Shown: positions 1 to 11,960 of the stretch, in pieces
Numbering within the stretch: the stretch's first letter is position 1
Layout of the letters: every line of letters starts with the position of its first letter
Assembly: GCA_038503035.1 (NCBI GenBank)
Contig: JAVSML010000964.1
Coordinates: forward strand, 1-64,000
DNA: 64,000 nucleotides
Direction: 5' to 3'
Origin: Crocodylus rhombifer
Taxonomy: Eukaryota; Chordata; Crocodylia; Crocodylidae
Made by a program: the position numbers and the translations under genes
The notes under the pieces: model-generated
What the model was told of the DNA's origin: nothing
Seen by the model: only the letters and a program-made list of their open reading frames with translations
Databases searched by the model: none

Positions 1-437
1 GGAGGGATCAAACAGGGAAGTTTGCAGACAGTGTTCTGGGAACAAGAGGCTGAAAGGGGAAGAGGAGCCAAGCACCAGATCCTGCTCTGGGAAGGTAGGT
101 GAGCCAGGGCTGCCTGTGTGTTTGGCTTGCTGAGTATTTATTTGGTGGGCTGGGTGTGTTTTGGGCATGTACTCTGAGCGGCTGGGAGTGCTGCCTGTGT
201 TGGACAAGAGGGTGGAGCCAGGCCCGGCAGGATATAAAAGGCTATTCTCCAAAGAACCAGGGAGCAACTGAACAGGGACTGCAGACAGCAATTTGCAAGC
301 AGTTCACAAGTTAGTTCACAGGTCAGTTTGCCGCTCCTCTTTGAAGGGGAGCCTTTAAGGTAGTATACTCTTTCCTTAATTAAGACCACCTAACCTATGT
401 ATATTCAGTGTAACCAATTAAAACTCAGGAGTTAGAC
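1..437 (+). mobile_element. CR1 LINE 5' UTR, part 1
   Basis: This reads as the 5' untranslated part of the CR1 LINE that resumes at 1085. The sequence just left of the hAT element (ending in AGTTAGAC at 430-437) is repeated just right of it (1085-1092), so the two flanks were once continuous. A TATA-like GATATAAAAGG lies near 230-240, possibly an element promoter; that is inference. The element probably extends left beyond the window. CR1 identity is firm from the protein remnants downstream and less certain for this UTR on its own. Confidence 0.5.
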
Positions 438-1084
438 CAGGGTGGGGAATTATTTGTGCCTGAGTGCCACATAGGGAGTTTTAGGGAGCTGTTGTGGGCT
501 GGATCAGCACCCCGCTCACCACTTACAACAGCTAAGCAAACTTCCTTATGTAGGATGGGACTGGGGGGAGAGATAGGGGAGGGGAGCTAGTGTGGGCAAC
601 AGCTTCAGCCTCCAGTCCACCCTTCTATGCCACGGAGGGGCTCAAGCAAATGCCCCGATCCCCAGGGGGAAGCTGCCACCTGTGGCCACAGCTGATCCCA
701 GTGCCCACCCAGTGCTGCTTCTGATGCATGGGTCAGGAGCTGGTGTAAGCTGTGGGGCCATGCTGCAGGTGCGGTATGGTTGGGGGGAGAGGAGACGGGG
801 GAGATGGACACAGAGAGGTGGCCCTGACCATGATGAGCAGCCGTGTCCATTGCTGGGCACCAGGCAAATTCAGGACCCAGTGCTGCTTCTGGTGCATGAA
901 ATGGGAGCTGGTGTAAGCTATGGATGAGACTGGGACGTACCCGTCCACCCAGCACAATGTAGCAGCTGTAACCACTGGATCCCTATGGGCCGAATCCTAT
1001 GCTCTGCAACCATTGATCTGTGGGCCACATACAATCAGTTGGCTGGCCGGATTGGGCCCATGGCCTCTATTTTGCTCACCTCTG
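438..1084. mobile_element. Non-autonomous hAT MITE with perfect 8-bp TSD
   Basis: The element begins CAGGGTGGGGAATTA and ends so that its reverse complement begins CAGAGGTGAGCAAAATA, giving imperfect hAT-type terminal inverted repeats. It is flanked by an exact 8-bp duplication, AGTTAGAC, at 430-437 and 1085-1092, the usual hAT target-site length. The interior has a partial duplication: a block beginning CCCAGTGCTGCTTCTG occurs near 705 and again near 877. There is no transposase frame, so it depended on an autonomous hAT. It inserted into an existing CR1 5' UTR and is therefore younger than that CR1. Confidence 0.85.
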
Positions 1085-1525
1085 AGTTAGACCAATACTT
1101 AACCTTGCTTGACTAGAGTCTAGAGCCAAGGGGTGTTCGCTAGGGACTTTCAGTCTGGAAAATTTTCTCTTGCCTTTCTTCACTGTAAGCTTGGTGAAAG
1201 GAAACAGGAAAAAGGGAAATTTCCAGGATGAAAGAGTAGCAAACAGGCTGGCTTACAGGGGATTTTGCTAGGGAAGGTCTGCTTGGAAAGAGGGGCAAGA
1301 AGAGAGAGGCAACAGGCCCAGAGAAATGGCTAGAGGATGTTGCAATGCCTGAGCCACTGCTATTGCCACTGCCAGCTCTTCCTCTGTTTGCACCTGTGAG
1401 ATGTCTATCTAGGTAGGACTGCTCCCTGCAGAGGCTTCCACTCAGGTCTTGGTTTGATGCTGTGGAGACTGTGGCTTGCAGTTTCCTTCCAGTGACAGCC
1501 AGGTGGGGGAGTGCTTGTGAGGTGA

Positions 1526-2135
1526 GTGGTACCCCCAGTGGTGTCCCTCAGGATGCAGGTGAGAGAGCTACAGGAGGAGGCAGCAAGGCTCCAAAGTATC
1601 CTCTGCCACGATGACTTAATCAATTCAATGCTGGAGGAAACCTCTAGGACTGTGGTGGAAGGACTGCCAGAGTCAGTGCTAGAGAAGGAAAAGGACTTGG
1701 ACTCCCAGGAAGGTGGAAGTTGGAAGCTTGTGACCTCTGGCAACAAGCTGTAGTCTTCATCCCCACCTGCAGTAGCCTTCCTGGAGAATAGATATGGAGC
1801 CCTAGCAACAGAGGAGGAGAAGCATGTTCCACTGACAGAACAGGTCATGCCAGGCCTCCTGAAGACTGGGAGGATCGAGACCACTGCCACCAAGAGGAAG
1901 TTATAAGTAATGATGATTGGAGACTTCTTTCTATGGGGGATGGAGGCATCCGTGTGCTGACCTGATCTGTTGTCTTGGGAAGTCTGCTGCTTGCCCAGAG
2001 CCTGGATCTGAGATGTTACGATAGGATTACTGAGACTTATCTGGGCCTCTGACTACCCCATGCTGCTTATCCATGCGGGCACCAATGATACTGCCGGGGG
2101 CGACCCTGAGCAGATCAAAAGTGACTACAGGGCTC
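1526..2135 (+). pseudogene. CR1 ORF1 remnant: coiled stretch and GDSL-type block
   Basis: CR1 ORF1 proteins bind element RNA and in many vertebrate CR1s carry an esterase-like domain of the GDSL/SGNH fold. Two pieces are visible. At 1526-1753 a 75-residue open stretch contains VRELQEEAARLQSI, a charged heptad-like run matching the region after the CR1 ORF1 zinc finger. Near 2058-2133, in an interrupted frame, the translation reads LLIHAGTNDTAGG, which contains the GTNDT block typical of the GDSL family, followed by EQIKSDYRAL. Stops and frameshifts separate the pieces, so no protein can be made. The esterase name rests on one block plus position in the element. Confidence 0.65.
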
Positions 2136-2289
2136 TGAGTGCAAGGACGAGGAGGACAAAGGAAAGGAAGAAAAGAATAGCAGAGTTAGGACCCTGGACT
2201 TCTGAAAAGCCAACTTTGACTCATTCAGGGAACTGATGGTCAGGAACCCCTGAGAAACCTGTCTGAGGGGGAAAGGAGTCCAGGAAAGC

Positions 2290-3000
2290 GGTTGTGTTTT
2301 AAAGAAACCTAACCGAGGGTGCAGGAACAAACCATCCTGATGCTCAGGAAGATCAGCAAGTATAGCAGACGCCAAGCTTGGCTTAGAAGGGAGTTCTTCA
2401 GTGAGCTAAAACAAAAAAAAGGAAGCTTAAAAGAAATGGAAGCTTGGCCAAATGACTAGGGAGGAGTATAAGAGTATTGCTCAGGCATGCAGGGATGAAA
2501 TCAGGAAGGCCAAGGCACAGCTGGAGTTGCAGCTAGCAAGGAATGTGAAGGGTAACAAGAAGCGTTTCTACAAGCAGGGTTCAAAATACAGTGGGGGGGA
2601 GGGACTCGGAGTGGCTGACACCCCCATACGAGATGAGCCCCTGGCCCACCATGTGCCTTTCTAAGCAACTCAGGTGGTGATGGCAGCTCCTTCCAGCTTC
2701 CAGCTGCCACCGCCGCAGACCCACCCCTCAAGAGTCAGAGTGTAATCCAAACCTGTTCTAGCAACAAGAAGAAGAGGTTCAGATCCCAGACTACTGCATC
2801 TGGCAACAGTTTGGGGAGAAGGTGATCAGCCAACCGTGGTGAAATAACAGGTTAAAGACTCTTTAGAAAAGCTGGATGTGCACAAGTCCATGGGGCTGGA
2901 TGCAGTGCACCCAAGGATGCTGAGGAAGTTGGCTGATGTGATTGCAGAGCCTCTGGCCATTAACTTTGAAAAGTCACAGCAATCAGGTGAGGTCCCAGAC
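2290..3000 (+). pseudogene. CR1 ORF2 remnant (linker and RT start)
   Basis: CR1 ORF2 encodes an APE-type endonuclease and a reverse transcriptase. Here the linker between them is legible: 2452-2570 translates to [20 protein letters not shown] and on to [11 protein letters not shown], the usual sequence before the CR1 RT. After an unrelated-looking GC-rich stretch (about 2590-2840), 2850-3000 translates to a version of the CR1 block around KSMGLDAVHPRML and IAEPLAI. Stops occur between the pieces. The endonuclease half is not recognisable upstream, and the catalytic RT motifs would lie beyond the breakpoint and are absent. Confidence 0.75.
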
Positions 3001-3004
3001 AACG

Positions 3005-5909
3005 GAATTCAAGGATTTCAAGGTGAAGAATATGGCTGCCTGTGCTGAAGGTGTCTGGTAGGTGATGAAGAATGAGGAGGATGTATATGTTCTTGCCATT
3101 GGCTGGGTACAGGTCATTAAAATCTTTGGTGAAAGTTTGCAGACCACAAAAGGAGGTGGCTTGATTATTTTTCTGTGAATAACAAATGCATAGCATACAA
3201 TATTGACATGTATATTCCATACTCGAAAAATTCAGTTTCAAAACTTGTATATGCATAACTCGAATGTGTAGAGATTCACACCCATGCATGTGTGTGTGTG
3301 TATGTGTGCCATAAACATGTTTGTGTAATAAATAAATTACAAACACTATATACTAGTAATCTTTTGTAAAAAAATGAAAAATCCTCCTGGTAGATTAAGA
3401 CAGGAGATGCAAAATTTTCAAGTGACTGTAAATATTCGCTATCATACCATGTACTTTCCTGGCCTTAAAAGTCATACACTGACAATACAATATATACATC
3501 TCTGTTGCCTAGTCCATTCTTTGTCTACATAGAGTTGTTTTCTATAGTATGTCTTCCATCATTTGATTTCAACCCAGTGTTAAAGGATGTGTTCCTGATA
3601 AATGCATGTTTTCTCTTTCCTTCAATATCTGTCTAGTGCATGATATCAAGTTTGGGGGTAAAGAATGTCAGATTAAGTCACACCTCCTATACTACTTTTT
3701 TCCCTGGAGAGTGTCTTCAGCTGTTACTATATATACACTCTAATGACAGTCAGCTGTCACGTCTGTAAACATACATTTACCTCCCATTAAGGGCTATTTG
3801 CCCCTCTTTGTGACCTTTCACCAGCTCTCCATACCCTGGCCATGTGGCACAGATGGTATAATCCTGTCAGGCTAAGGCAGGTGACAGTGCTGCTCAGTAT
3901 TTAGTAATCAGTGACTGTAATTAGCCAGACTGGACGCAGACTCAGATAATAGGGCAGTCAACCAGCTGCCAGTCATGAGACTTTTCCTGTGGATTGTAGT
4001 GGATGGAAGGGGTGAGAATACAAAGAGGCCACCCATTTTTTTCCAGCACACTGTACAGATAACAGTTAATAATGCCATATACTTACAATACTTATACTAG
4101 TATGAAAATATGATATGTTTTAATTTAGCAAATATGCAAAAATGCATTTCACATCACCAATAGCTTTCGTTACTTGTTTCAAAAGAGAAATAGTTGAAGC
4201 CCAAAGGATATTTTTACTCGTTGCTTCTGTGAGTATCATGGAGCTCTTTTCTATTTAGAGACTGTTTTGCCACATTTTATTTATACATATACATATTACA
4301 CACACAAGTGTACACATACACGTGCATATTTATATGTGTGTTTGTGTATGTATACTAGAACTTCTAAATGCATTTAATTCTTCAGTTGATTACCAGAGAA
4401 TGAATCAACTCTCATTCAACCACATGCAGAGTATATGATTTTAAAACTCAGAGCTTGTTGGGAACAATATCTTAGTAGCTAATATAAATTAGGGAAAACC
4501 TAAAGACAAATCAATGTAAATAGTGCTGGACAAGGTTACGGAGAAAAAACTGAAATAATTATCATCAGTAAATAATAATATGAATGGGAAAGAATTGCAA
4601 CGAGATAGCTTTCCTAATCTTTTGTGAGCTTAGCTGACCTTTTTCCCTCTGCTTTTGCGTGAAATCGCATGTTTAGACAATAAATGGGCAACAACTAATA
4701 GTATTTTAAAAACCTAAAACTGAACTCAACTAATCATGTTTTCATGTATAATATGGCTCATGGTCTCCTGGATGTTAGAAAAGTCCATGCACAATGGATG
4801 CTCAGATTATAGCTTATATGACGAAATTAATTTTATTAGAAAATAGGCAACCTATACATCTCTCAAAAGGAATGGCAGCATGAATCACTTTCAAGGCATT
4901 TTGTTATTTAGATATTTTTGTTTTACCTATTTTTAATATGAACCAAGTACTTTATTACAAACCCTCTAGTAATGGCATGCATTAAATTTTTTAACAAAAC
5001 CAAGTTTAGAAAAGAGTCTACAATTTGCTTTCTTTTATTTCAGTTGCTTCACTCCCCCTCACCCTCTACATGTTAAAATATATTTGTAAAGAAGGTTTAC
5101 CTTAACCTTTTTGGAGAGTGAAGAATAATTTCAATTTCCATGCATTTATGAAAAGACATTCTTAAATAGGCCACTGAAAGAGATATTGCATCTATAAATA
5201 CATTATTCAGAGCTGGGAGCTGAGATGGGGTTACACATTACCATTGTTAGGCGAGTATTCAAAGCCTGACCCTGGAGTGCAGCTGTTGTCTTTGTGATCG
5301 GTATTCTGCATTTCCCATTGTTTATGTGATTACAACATACAAGTCTGGGGTGAGGGGAGGGCAGGGTGGGGTGAAGGATGTCTGTGCATTGATAAGGTTT
5401 GGCACTATCGCTGATTGCAATGATAGGCTTCTCAGCTGTGGTGCTATCAGTGTACAGAAGCAGGCCTTTTGAGTATCTCCCTCCCTGAATCAGCAATTTC
5501 AGAGGATCTGAATGTATTCACCTTCTGTGTGTGCCAGCTGGACCTTACCCAGACACACACTGGATTGTGCCAACAGATGGTGAAAAAGGGGACAAAAAAG
5601 ACAGTATTTCAAAATTGAACATGTAATATTGAACAGGTGTGGAGGTAAGAAAATGTTAATGAGTAAAGAACACTGTAAAGTGCAGAGCTACGTACAAAGA
5701 ACAATGCACGTCAGCTTGCAGCAAAATGTTTGTAAGGTTTGCCTAGGGTACTAAGCATTTTATTTACTAGACAAGAGGAAAAAATTACAAAGTTCTTTCT
5801 GCCATCATCTTTTTTTTTCCTTGGTAACAATTAGAAGTGCTCACTAGTGAGAGAATGCTTCTCCAAGAAATGTCTCACTCAGTGTCCTTTCATCTTTCTG
5901 GTCATGTTA
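3005..5909. other. AT-rich stretch without recognised gene
   Basis: No coding region or interspersed repeat is recognised. It holds a short TG microsatellite near 3287-3308 and a CA/TG-rich degenerate microsatellite near 4265-4350. ORFs here are short and lack motifs. Base composition is AT-rich, unlike the repeats on either side. Confidence 0.5.
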
Positions 5910-6145
5910 GCAATAGCAATCCTTAACATTTATGTCCAGTTTTCAGCTGTATATTTTCAAAGTGCTGCACAAATATGTTACATCTCTTGGCATTCCTCTA
6001 AGATGCATAAGATTTATCCCATTTTATGGGGTGGGGGGGAAGAGACACAGTAGTTTGGCTCACGCAAAGTCATGCAATGTCAATAGCAGAGTATTGGACA
6101 AAGCCCAGCAGTTTCTGGCACTCAGATCTATGAGTTTGCCATTGG
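5910..6145 (-). repeat. MIR-like CORE-SINE remnant
   Basis: Read on the minus strand this follows the MIR/CORE-SINE order: a stretch resembling the GCCACT...AGTCACTTG part, then CCCCATAAAATGGG (about 6018-6036), then the 3' tail near 5940-5975 (AAAGTGCTGCACAAATATG on the plus strand). It is badly decayed, and a G run interrupts it near 6031. No coding capacity. Confidence 0.55.
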
Positions 6146-7695
6146 GCCACAATGCTTCTCTGGGGAACGGTCTATTTTTTCTCAAGTTAAGCTATGCATG
6201 CTGGCTGCAAAGAAAGGACATTAAAAAGGGGCAAGGAATGATCAGAAAGCAAGAAAAGACTGACCTCCTGCAAATATATATGACATGAGTTCAGCTGATT
6301 CTTCTACTTTTTTAATGATAATACATCTATAAGTATCATCTGATTTGAGAAGGTAAGGTAGGGTTCAATGTGAAAAGTGCCCTTGTCCTTCATGATATAT
6401 TTGGGGACTGTACCTCACTATCACAGCTTGAGTTATTCATGTTTCATCTTGGGGGGTTGTCAGCCTGCAGGGTAGGCTGTCACTCATCCTTTGCCAATGA
6501 GCTTGGCCGTGTGACCTTTTGGACTGAATTACATGCTTAGAAACATGAGCCCAGTCATAGAGCAGGAATGTGTCTTCCTAATACCTCTTTCTCTTGTGAA
6601 AGGACAATATAAATAAATAAAACCAACTTGGTCCTTCTTAGAGAGTGAGGCAAAAGCAGCATTTATGTTCAAGTGATAGTGTGGAGCCAGTCTTCACACT
6701 TCTGAATAAACTTCAATGCTGAACTGTGTGGGAGCTGGCTACCTTGAACCTCATCAATGTGCAGTCTTAGTTCTTGAATTAGAATAAATATCAGCCTTCT
6801 TTACCCCTTGCACATTAGATTGTCATTGTCCTTTCAGCTTCTCCTCTTCTGTTAAGGGATTTGTGTTCATTTTAACACTGTCTTCTGGTTTTGAAGATTA
6901 TATTTCTACCCTGCAGTTTATTAATATATCATTTGAATTGGCTCTGTTTCCTAGGCACTGTATGAGCACTTAAGCAGGTCCCTGCCCCAGCGTGGAGGAG
7001 GCAAGATGCAATGACCAAAACTGACAAACTAAAGGGAAGAGAAAAGGGTACACCTGCTGCTGGAAATAGTATGGCATGGTTACATACCTGGGTCTTACCT
7101 AGCTGGTCCAGGCAGTTCTCTTTTTTTTACATCATGCCATTTTCTCTTCTGAATATCCTGTTCCTTATACTATCTTATCTCTTCATATGTTATTCTCTCC
7201 ATTGTTCCCACTCCCACAATACACTCCCCTTAACTCAGTCTCTGGCTTCCCTTTAAAGCCTCCTTCTCTGCCTTTGGTCTGTACTACTTTCCTCTGCAGA
7301 GTCTTGCCTCATTACCCGAATATCTTGTAGGGTGCTGTAATAGCTGCACAGCCGCCACACCTTGAAGGAGAGGGATTTTTTCCTGCAGGTCCCTAAGGTC
7401 ACGCGGGTAGGTAATTTGAGTGGTCAGCAGCCAATCATGGAATTTCTTTTATTCTATTTTGTTTTCTGTAATGAAAATTCTGAAATGCCAACAAACGCCA
7501 AGGACAAGGCTTTAAATAAATTGCATTAGGAGACAGTTAAGACTGCATGATTTAACCGGGTCACATACAGACTGGTACTTGTTTCACCAAGCCCTAATTC
7601 TTCCCTTTCATGCATATTCATTTCAAAAGTCTATAATCACTTGTTTAGGTACTATTTGTGAAATAATACAAGCGCTGTTTTCCCACCCCACCTCA
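6146..7695. other. AT-rich stretch; possible SINE-like scrap
   Basis: No gene is recognised. Around 6945-7000 the words TAGGCACTGTATGAGCAC and GGTCCCTGCCCCAG resemble a widespread sauropsid SINE-like tail, but the match is too short to classify. The rest appears single-copy. Confidence 0.35.
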
Positions 7696-7902
7696 GGCCT
7701 TGTCTACATTCAAGTTGCATCAGTTTACTTAAACATTAAAAAAACCCAACCCATCTAGTTAAACTGTTCTGTGTGGACACACACATATTCTCAAACTGTT
7801 GCATCCATTTAGCTTGTGCTTGCAAATGAACTGATATAAGCTACTTTAACTCAATCTGTTCCAAATTGCACCTTGAGATAAATCAGTGAAACTAGGCAGA
7901 CC
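7696..7902. mobile_element. Decayed MITE with GGCCTTGTCTACA end
   Basis: The left end GGCCTTGTCTACATTCAAG resembles the TTGTCTACA termini of sauropsid MITEs. The reverse complement of the right side reads AAGGTCTGCCTAGTTTC, a decayed partner. No clear target duplication remains, so class and exact limits are uncertain. Confidence 0.4.
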
Positions 7903-8210
7903 TTAGATACTCATGACTTTCCTTCCTGAATGCCTGTGTGGCTGTACCATATTTGCATAATTCTCAGAATGTGTAAGCCTCTCCTTACTTTCAAAGCTTG
8001 CAATAGCTGTAACTGTGCTTATATCTCTTCCCTCATCTCCTCCTACACTCTCTTTAGCACCTCGTGCTCCACCCAAGCTTCTCCCCTGACTGCTGCCTCT
8101 GTATCCTTTATCCACTCCCACTTCTTTCATGTTAAGGTAAGTCTCTTTCTGTCTCTGCCCAAACACTTCGGAAGCCCAACTGTTCCAGAAATTTCTCCTT
8201 TTGTCTAATG

Positions 8211-8593
8211 CAGGGGTATCAAACTTACAGCCCTCATGCTGGACCTATACCATAGAGCCACTCCAACCCAACGGTTAGGCTACAGGTGGACCAGGGACTT
8301 GGGGGCATGACTAGCAGTATAGGGGGCTTGGCACAGAATTCAGGATCTTGGCCACTGGGAACAGGGGTAAAGTCAAGGCTGTGAAACAGCCTTCAGTCAC
8401 CCTGTGGTCTCCTTGACTATGGTCCTTTATATACCTAAGCCATGGCAAGCACTTGCCTGGGCTGTGGTCATTTGCCTCGTTGCCACTGAGGTAGCCACTG
8501 CCATCACTAACTCATGCCCTGGGCCAGATCTGGACCATGAGGACCCTGTGGTCTAGATATGGCTCAGGGCACAAGGTGAGTTTGACACCCCTG
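8211..8593. mobile_element. Non-autonomous hAT MITE
   Basis: The left terminus is CAGGGGTATCAAACT and the reverse complement of the right terminus is CAGGGGTGTCAAACTC: 15-16 bp terminal inverted repeats with one mismatch, of the hAT CAGGGGTG type. The flanking octamers GTCTAATG and TTTTAATC agree at five of eight positions, consistent with an eroded 8-bp duplication. The 383-bp interior has no transposase frame. Confidence 0.8.
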
Positions 8594-8904
8594 TTTTAAT
8601 CCACTCATACATTGATAAACCAGTACATCACACAGAGCAATGCAGGTGGTCTCCTCTGCCACTGTGGTGCCCTAGTGAGGTCAGTGTGGCTTCATGTGGC
8701 CTAAGAAATTCTTCAACATGGTTCTCTTTGCAGATTTGGGGCCAAGAATTACAAGCTGTGTTAGAGCTAGGCCTTTGCTAAGGTGCCAAGCCAGCTAGTG
8801 TTCAACTGAATGACAACACAAATAAAAATGGGCACATCAAAATGAATAGTGAAAGTACATATTATCCTGAAGGTTAAATCCCAAAATTAATTGTCAGCTT
8901 TTAT

Positions 8905-9062
8905 CCCAATCTCTGCCACAGACCTATGGTCTGACCTTGGGCAAGTCATGTAACTGCTCCATGTCTCAGTTCCCCATAAAGAAAGCAAAACTAGTACTTT
9001 CTTCTTGTTACTGAATATTTGTTAATGCTTGAAAGGTGCCTTGAGACCATCTGACAAAGGGC
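8905..9062 (+). repeat. MIR-type CORE-SINE remnant
   Basis: The plus strand follows the conserved MIR order: TCTGCCACAGAC, then CTGACCTTGGGCAAGTCATG, then a CTCAGTTCCCC block, then a tail with GAAAGGTGCCTTGAGA. MIR copies are old and shared across amniotes. No coding capacity. Confidence 0.75.
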
Positions 9063-10176
9063 TGTCTGGAAATCAGTCATGTTACTGATTCTGAGTCCTG
9101 TTTTTCTAGAGAGCTTAAACATAATATTACCTCATGATCTGTCTGCTTTGAATGCTGCATTGCTTGAGATAATGACTTTGTTTCCCATTTCTGTGCATCC
9201 TCACATTTAGGGTCATTTTTTAAAACCTGTAAAAAGGAAAGAGTGCATCTTTCCTGCTCCCCTGTGTTAACAAAGGCTCTTTGCATGCTTGGCATTGTGG
9301 AAGGCACACACATACTTTAACATTTTTAAGGGACTTTGTAATGGCTGGAAGATCTAAAATTAAACTTCCCAGCTGTGTTTTGGCTTTGGGGTATGTACAT
9401 GCACATCGTGCCATCCCTCTGCTCTGGCTCTCAACTCTATGTATGTAAGGAGCCAGTGCAATGAAATGAGCACTTCCGAGCAGGATTCATATATACTTGA
9501 GCACTATGTCCACTCACAATTACAAGGAGGCCGAGCAGAGACACAATGTTGCATGCACATGTCCTTGCCTATAGGCTACAAAAAACACAAGCTCCTGAAT
9601 TTCTACGTGCCTATTAGGAATGTACAAAATCAGGAGCTTGTCTTTTTGTAGTTTTCCTTAACTAGCATTTATATCCCTTGCAAGGGGGCTGTTTTATAGA
9701 AAAGTACATAAACAACACCAGATAATTTATTTATGCTGAAGTCCTAATTTTGGTTTTTGGAGCCAAAATATTTTATATGTGTATTAGAGCATGTCCTGTC
9801 ATTTATACTTGGAGCCTGTGTTAACTGTGCTAGAGCCTCTTTATAGTTTATATTTGTAATTTTCCCTTTTTCTATGAAAAACATAAGAAGTAACATTTGC
9901 AGAAAGTATCCATGCAGTTTATGCTTTGAAAAGTACATGTTGCTTAATGCTGGAAGCACCTAAATCACTTTTCAAAATGCAGCACAGTCTCCAAAGTCAA
10001 GTAGGCGCCTTTGATAATTTTGCCACAATGCTTTGAGTTGGTCACATACACAGTCTCCTGGAAGGAGACATACCCTAGCTCTTGGCTGGGATTCTGTAAA
10101 AGCCACAATAGGTATAACCATCAAAGACTTCAGCATGATTTTCCTGTATGGTAGTTCATGCAAAATCAAATCATTA
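9063..10176. other. AT-rich stretch without recognised gene
   Basis: Nothing is recognised apart from short open frames without motifs. The longest minus-strand frame nearby (9972-10415) overlaps the Tigger-like MITE and shows no known domain. Confidence 0.4.
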
Positions 10177-10628
10177 CAGGTTTTCTTCCCTTTCTGCTGT
10201 ACATGCATTCCTGGAAAATGGCGCATAACTCGAATTCGCATAAAGGGAACCCACTTTACAATGTAACAAATAGCAATATGTTCCAAGACATTGACTGTAC
10301 CGACCCTCAGACCCATTTCTACCACTTTTACAAGACAATTTTGATACTTGCCAACAGCAGAGAGGGGTAGGAGATAAGCTAGTGGGACGCTTAGAAGCCA
10401 TAATAGGGATAGCAACTACAGAAACGTGTCACAGACAACAAGCGAGGAGCACAGATCCATGCGTCAGTCCCACAATGCACTGCACAAAGCAGCTGACTGT
10501 GGACTTGCATCACACTGATTGCATATGACTAAATTTACCTTGCATGCAACGGATTTTTGGTATAAAAAGGGTCATTGCATAAGAGCGAATTCTCACATAC
10601 AGAACCTACATAAAACGAGGGAAACCTG
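10177..10628. mobile_element. Tigger-like (Tc1/mariner) MITE
   Basis: The left end reads CAGGTTTTCTTCC and the reverse complement of the right end reads CAGGTTTCCCTCGTTTTA. Internally there are subterminal GCATAACTCGAATTCGCAT and TTGCATAAGAGCGAATTC segments, matching the style of Tigger/pogo-type termini. The left flank is TA (10175-10176) and the right flank is TG, consistent with a TA duplication that lost one base to CpG-like decay. No transposase frame is present. Confidence 0.65.
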
Positions 10629-11059
10629 TGTGGACCTCTAGCAAAGCTGAATGTCATAACAGACACCTTAACTGAACTTTTTTTGCTGTCAATTTCTATC
10701 TACTCAGGCATATATAATGTTGCTCATCAGTATACCTCCCAGGATTAACTAATCAAAATCACAATACACCAGTGGTTTAGTTAGGTAACTGAAGGCTTCT
10801 AGTAAACGGGAAAATAACTGATCCAAGAATTCTGGAGTCTGTTCCTGTGTGGATGTATGTGTGTGCATGTGTGGTTGTACAAGAAAATTTGTAAGATTTC
10901 CAAAGCTTAAAAGTATCTGTTATGCCAGTACAATTATTTCAGGGGCAGGAGTGGAAACTTGGCCACTGACATGTTGCTCACAGATCATCTCATGGTAAAA
11001 CCAGTCTTACAGGTGAAGATACAGGGTGTGGCTCAATTCACAGGCTCACTCTAGAAATT

Positions 11060-11162
11060 TTGGGCCTGAATCTTCTACCTCTTACATTAATGTAACTCCA
11101 CTGACTTCCATGGACTTGCTTCAGATTTACTTCTTCGTATTTCATAGGGGAATCAAGCCCAA
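11060..11162. repeat. Hairpin-ended sauropsid repeat
   Basis: The left end TTGGGCCTGAATC pairs with the right end, whose reverse complement is TTGGGCTTGATTC. The interior has TTACATTAATGTAACTCC and ATTTACTTC segments like the common sauropsid palindromic repeat with TTACACCGGTGTAA-like words. It is a short foldback repeat, probably an old MITE. Confidence 0.5.
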
Positions 11163-11655
11163 GAATATACGTTCTTCCTGCTCAGTAGCTATACTCCACA
11201 GCACTTAAGAGTGGTATCATGCACATTATATGTTATTCTAGTTTGGAGCCAGATGGATTGGTTTGCTTTAAGTATTTTCTTAAGTGCCTAGGCTTTCTTT
11301 TTGATAATTTCTCAGGCACTGTGATGTGCACTACTTGGTCCTATGTGAATGGGCCAAGCCTATTCTAAAAACCTTAGTCCTAGTTGGCTTTTCCTTCTAA
11401 TTTTTTGTTTGTTTATAACCTTTCCCCATTTTTGTTAAAGCTTTACTTTGAGGCTTAACTAGTTCTGATTATTATGTTTTGTAGCCCAGGTAACTTGGGT
11501 ATATACTCCCCTTCTCCAGTTGAAGGGGATTGTTAGCTGGCAGGTGTGCTGTGGAGGAACTGCAGACCATTCAGTTTCCCTCTGTCTCTATGGAACCAGG
11601 CCAGGACAGTCAGGGGACTTAAGTTAATGTAAATAAATGTATATACAGTTATCAC
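11163..11655. other. Stretch downstream of the Tx1 3' end
   Basis: No gene or clear repeat is seen. I looked here for the missing 3' half of the CR1 whose 5' half lies at 17878-18560, as simple insertion of the Tx1 into a CR1 would require, and found no CR1 similarity. Confidence 0.45.
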
Positions 11656-11960
11656 AAAGACTTGACTTTTAAGAAACATTTATTCCAGGGAGGGTCACAA
11701 ATGGGGGGCAGTAGAAATTATGTACAGGTTGGCCCAAAGGTCTGGGCTTCAAGGACAAGGCCTGGGCTCATGGCCTGCAAAGCCTGCCTGCACATTCTAG
11801 ACAAAAAACCCAAAAAACAGAAAGAACAAAAGAAGTATGTACATATATACAGTTCTTGCCAGTGGGGAAGCCCAGGGGGGCGGGGCCTCAGGACATAATG
11901 GACAAAGCCTGAGGTCTCAGCTCACTGGATGTGTCTCTGCACCCTAAGCAGCTGGTGGCA
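11656..11960 (-). other. Tx1 LINE 3' UTR
   Basis: This stretch follows the ORF2 stop codon (TGA, complement of 11961-11963). On the minus strand it ends with an A-rich portion containing GGAATAAATG near 11674-11684. No tandem 3' tail of the CR1 type is present, which fits a Tx1/L1-group element rather than CR1. Confidence 0.5.

Larger units (their letters stand above)
1085..3004 (+). mobile_element. CR1 LINE, part 2 (UTR, ORF1, start of ORF2)
   Basis: This is the continuation of the CR1 split by the hAT MITE. Going rightward it contains the rest of the UTR, an ORF1 remnant (about 1326-2135), an ORF2 linker (about 2290-2600) and the start of the reverse transcriptase domain (about 2850-3000). 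Similarity stops abruptly near 3004 at GAGGTCCCAGAC, before the RT core, so the copy lacks its 3' half. CR1 elements normally lose the 5' end, so a missing 3' half implies later deletion or rearrangement. Confidence 0.8.
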
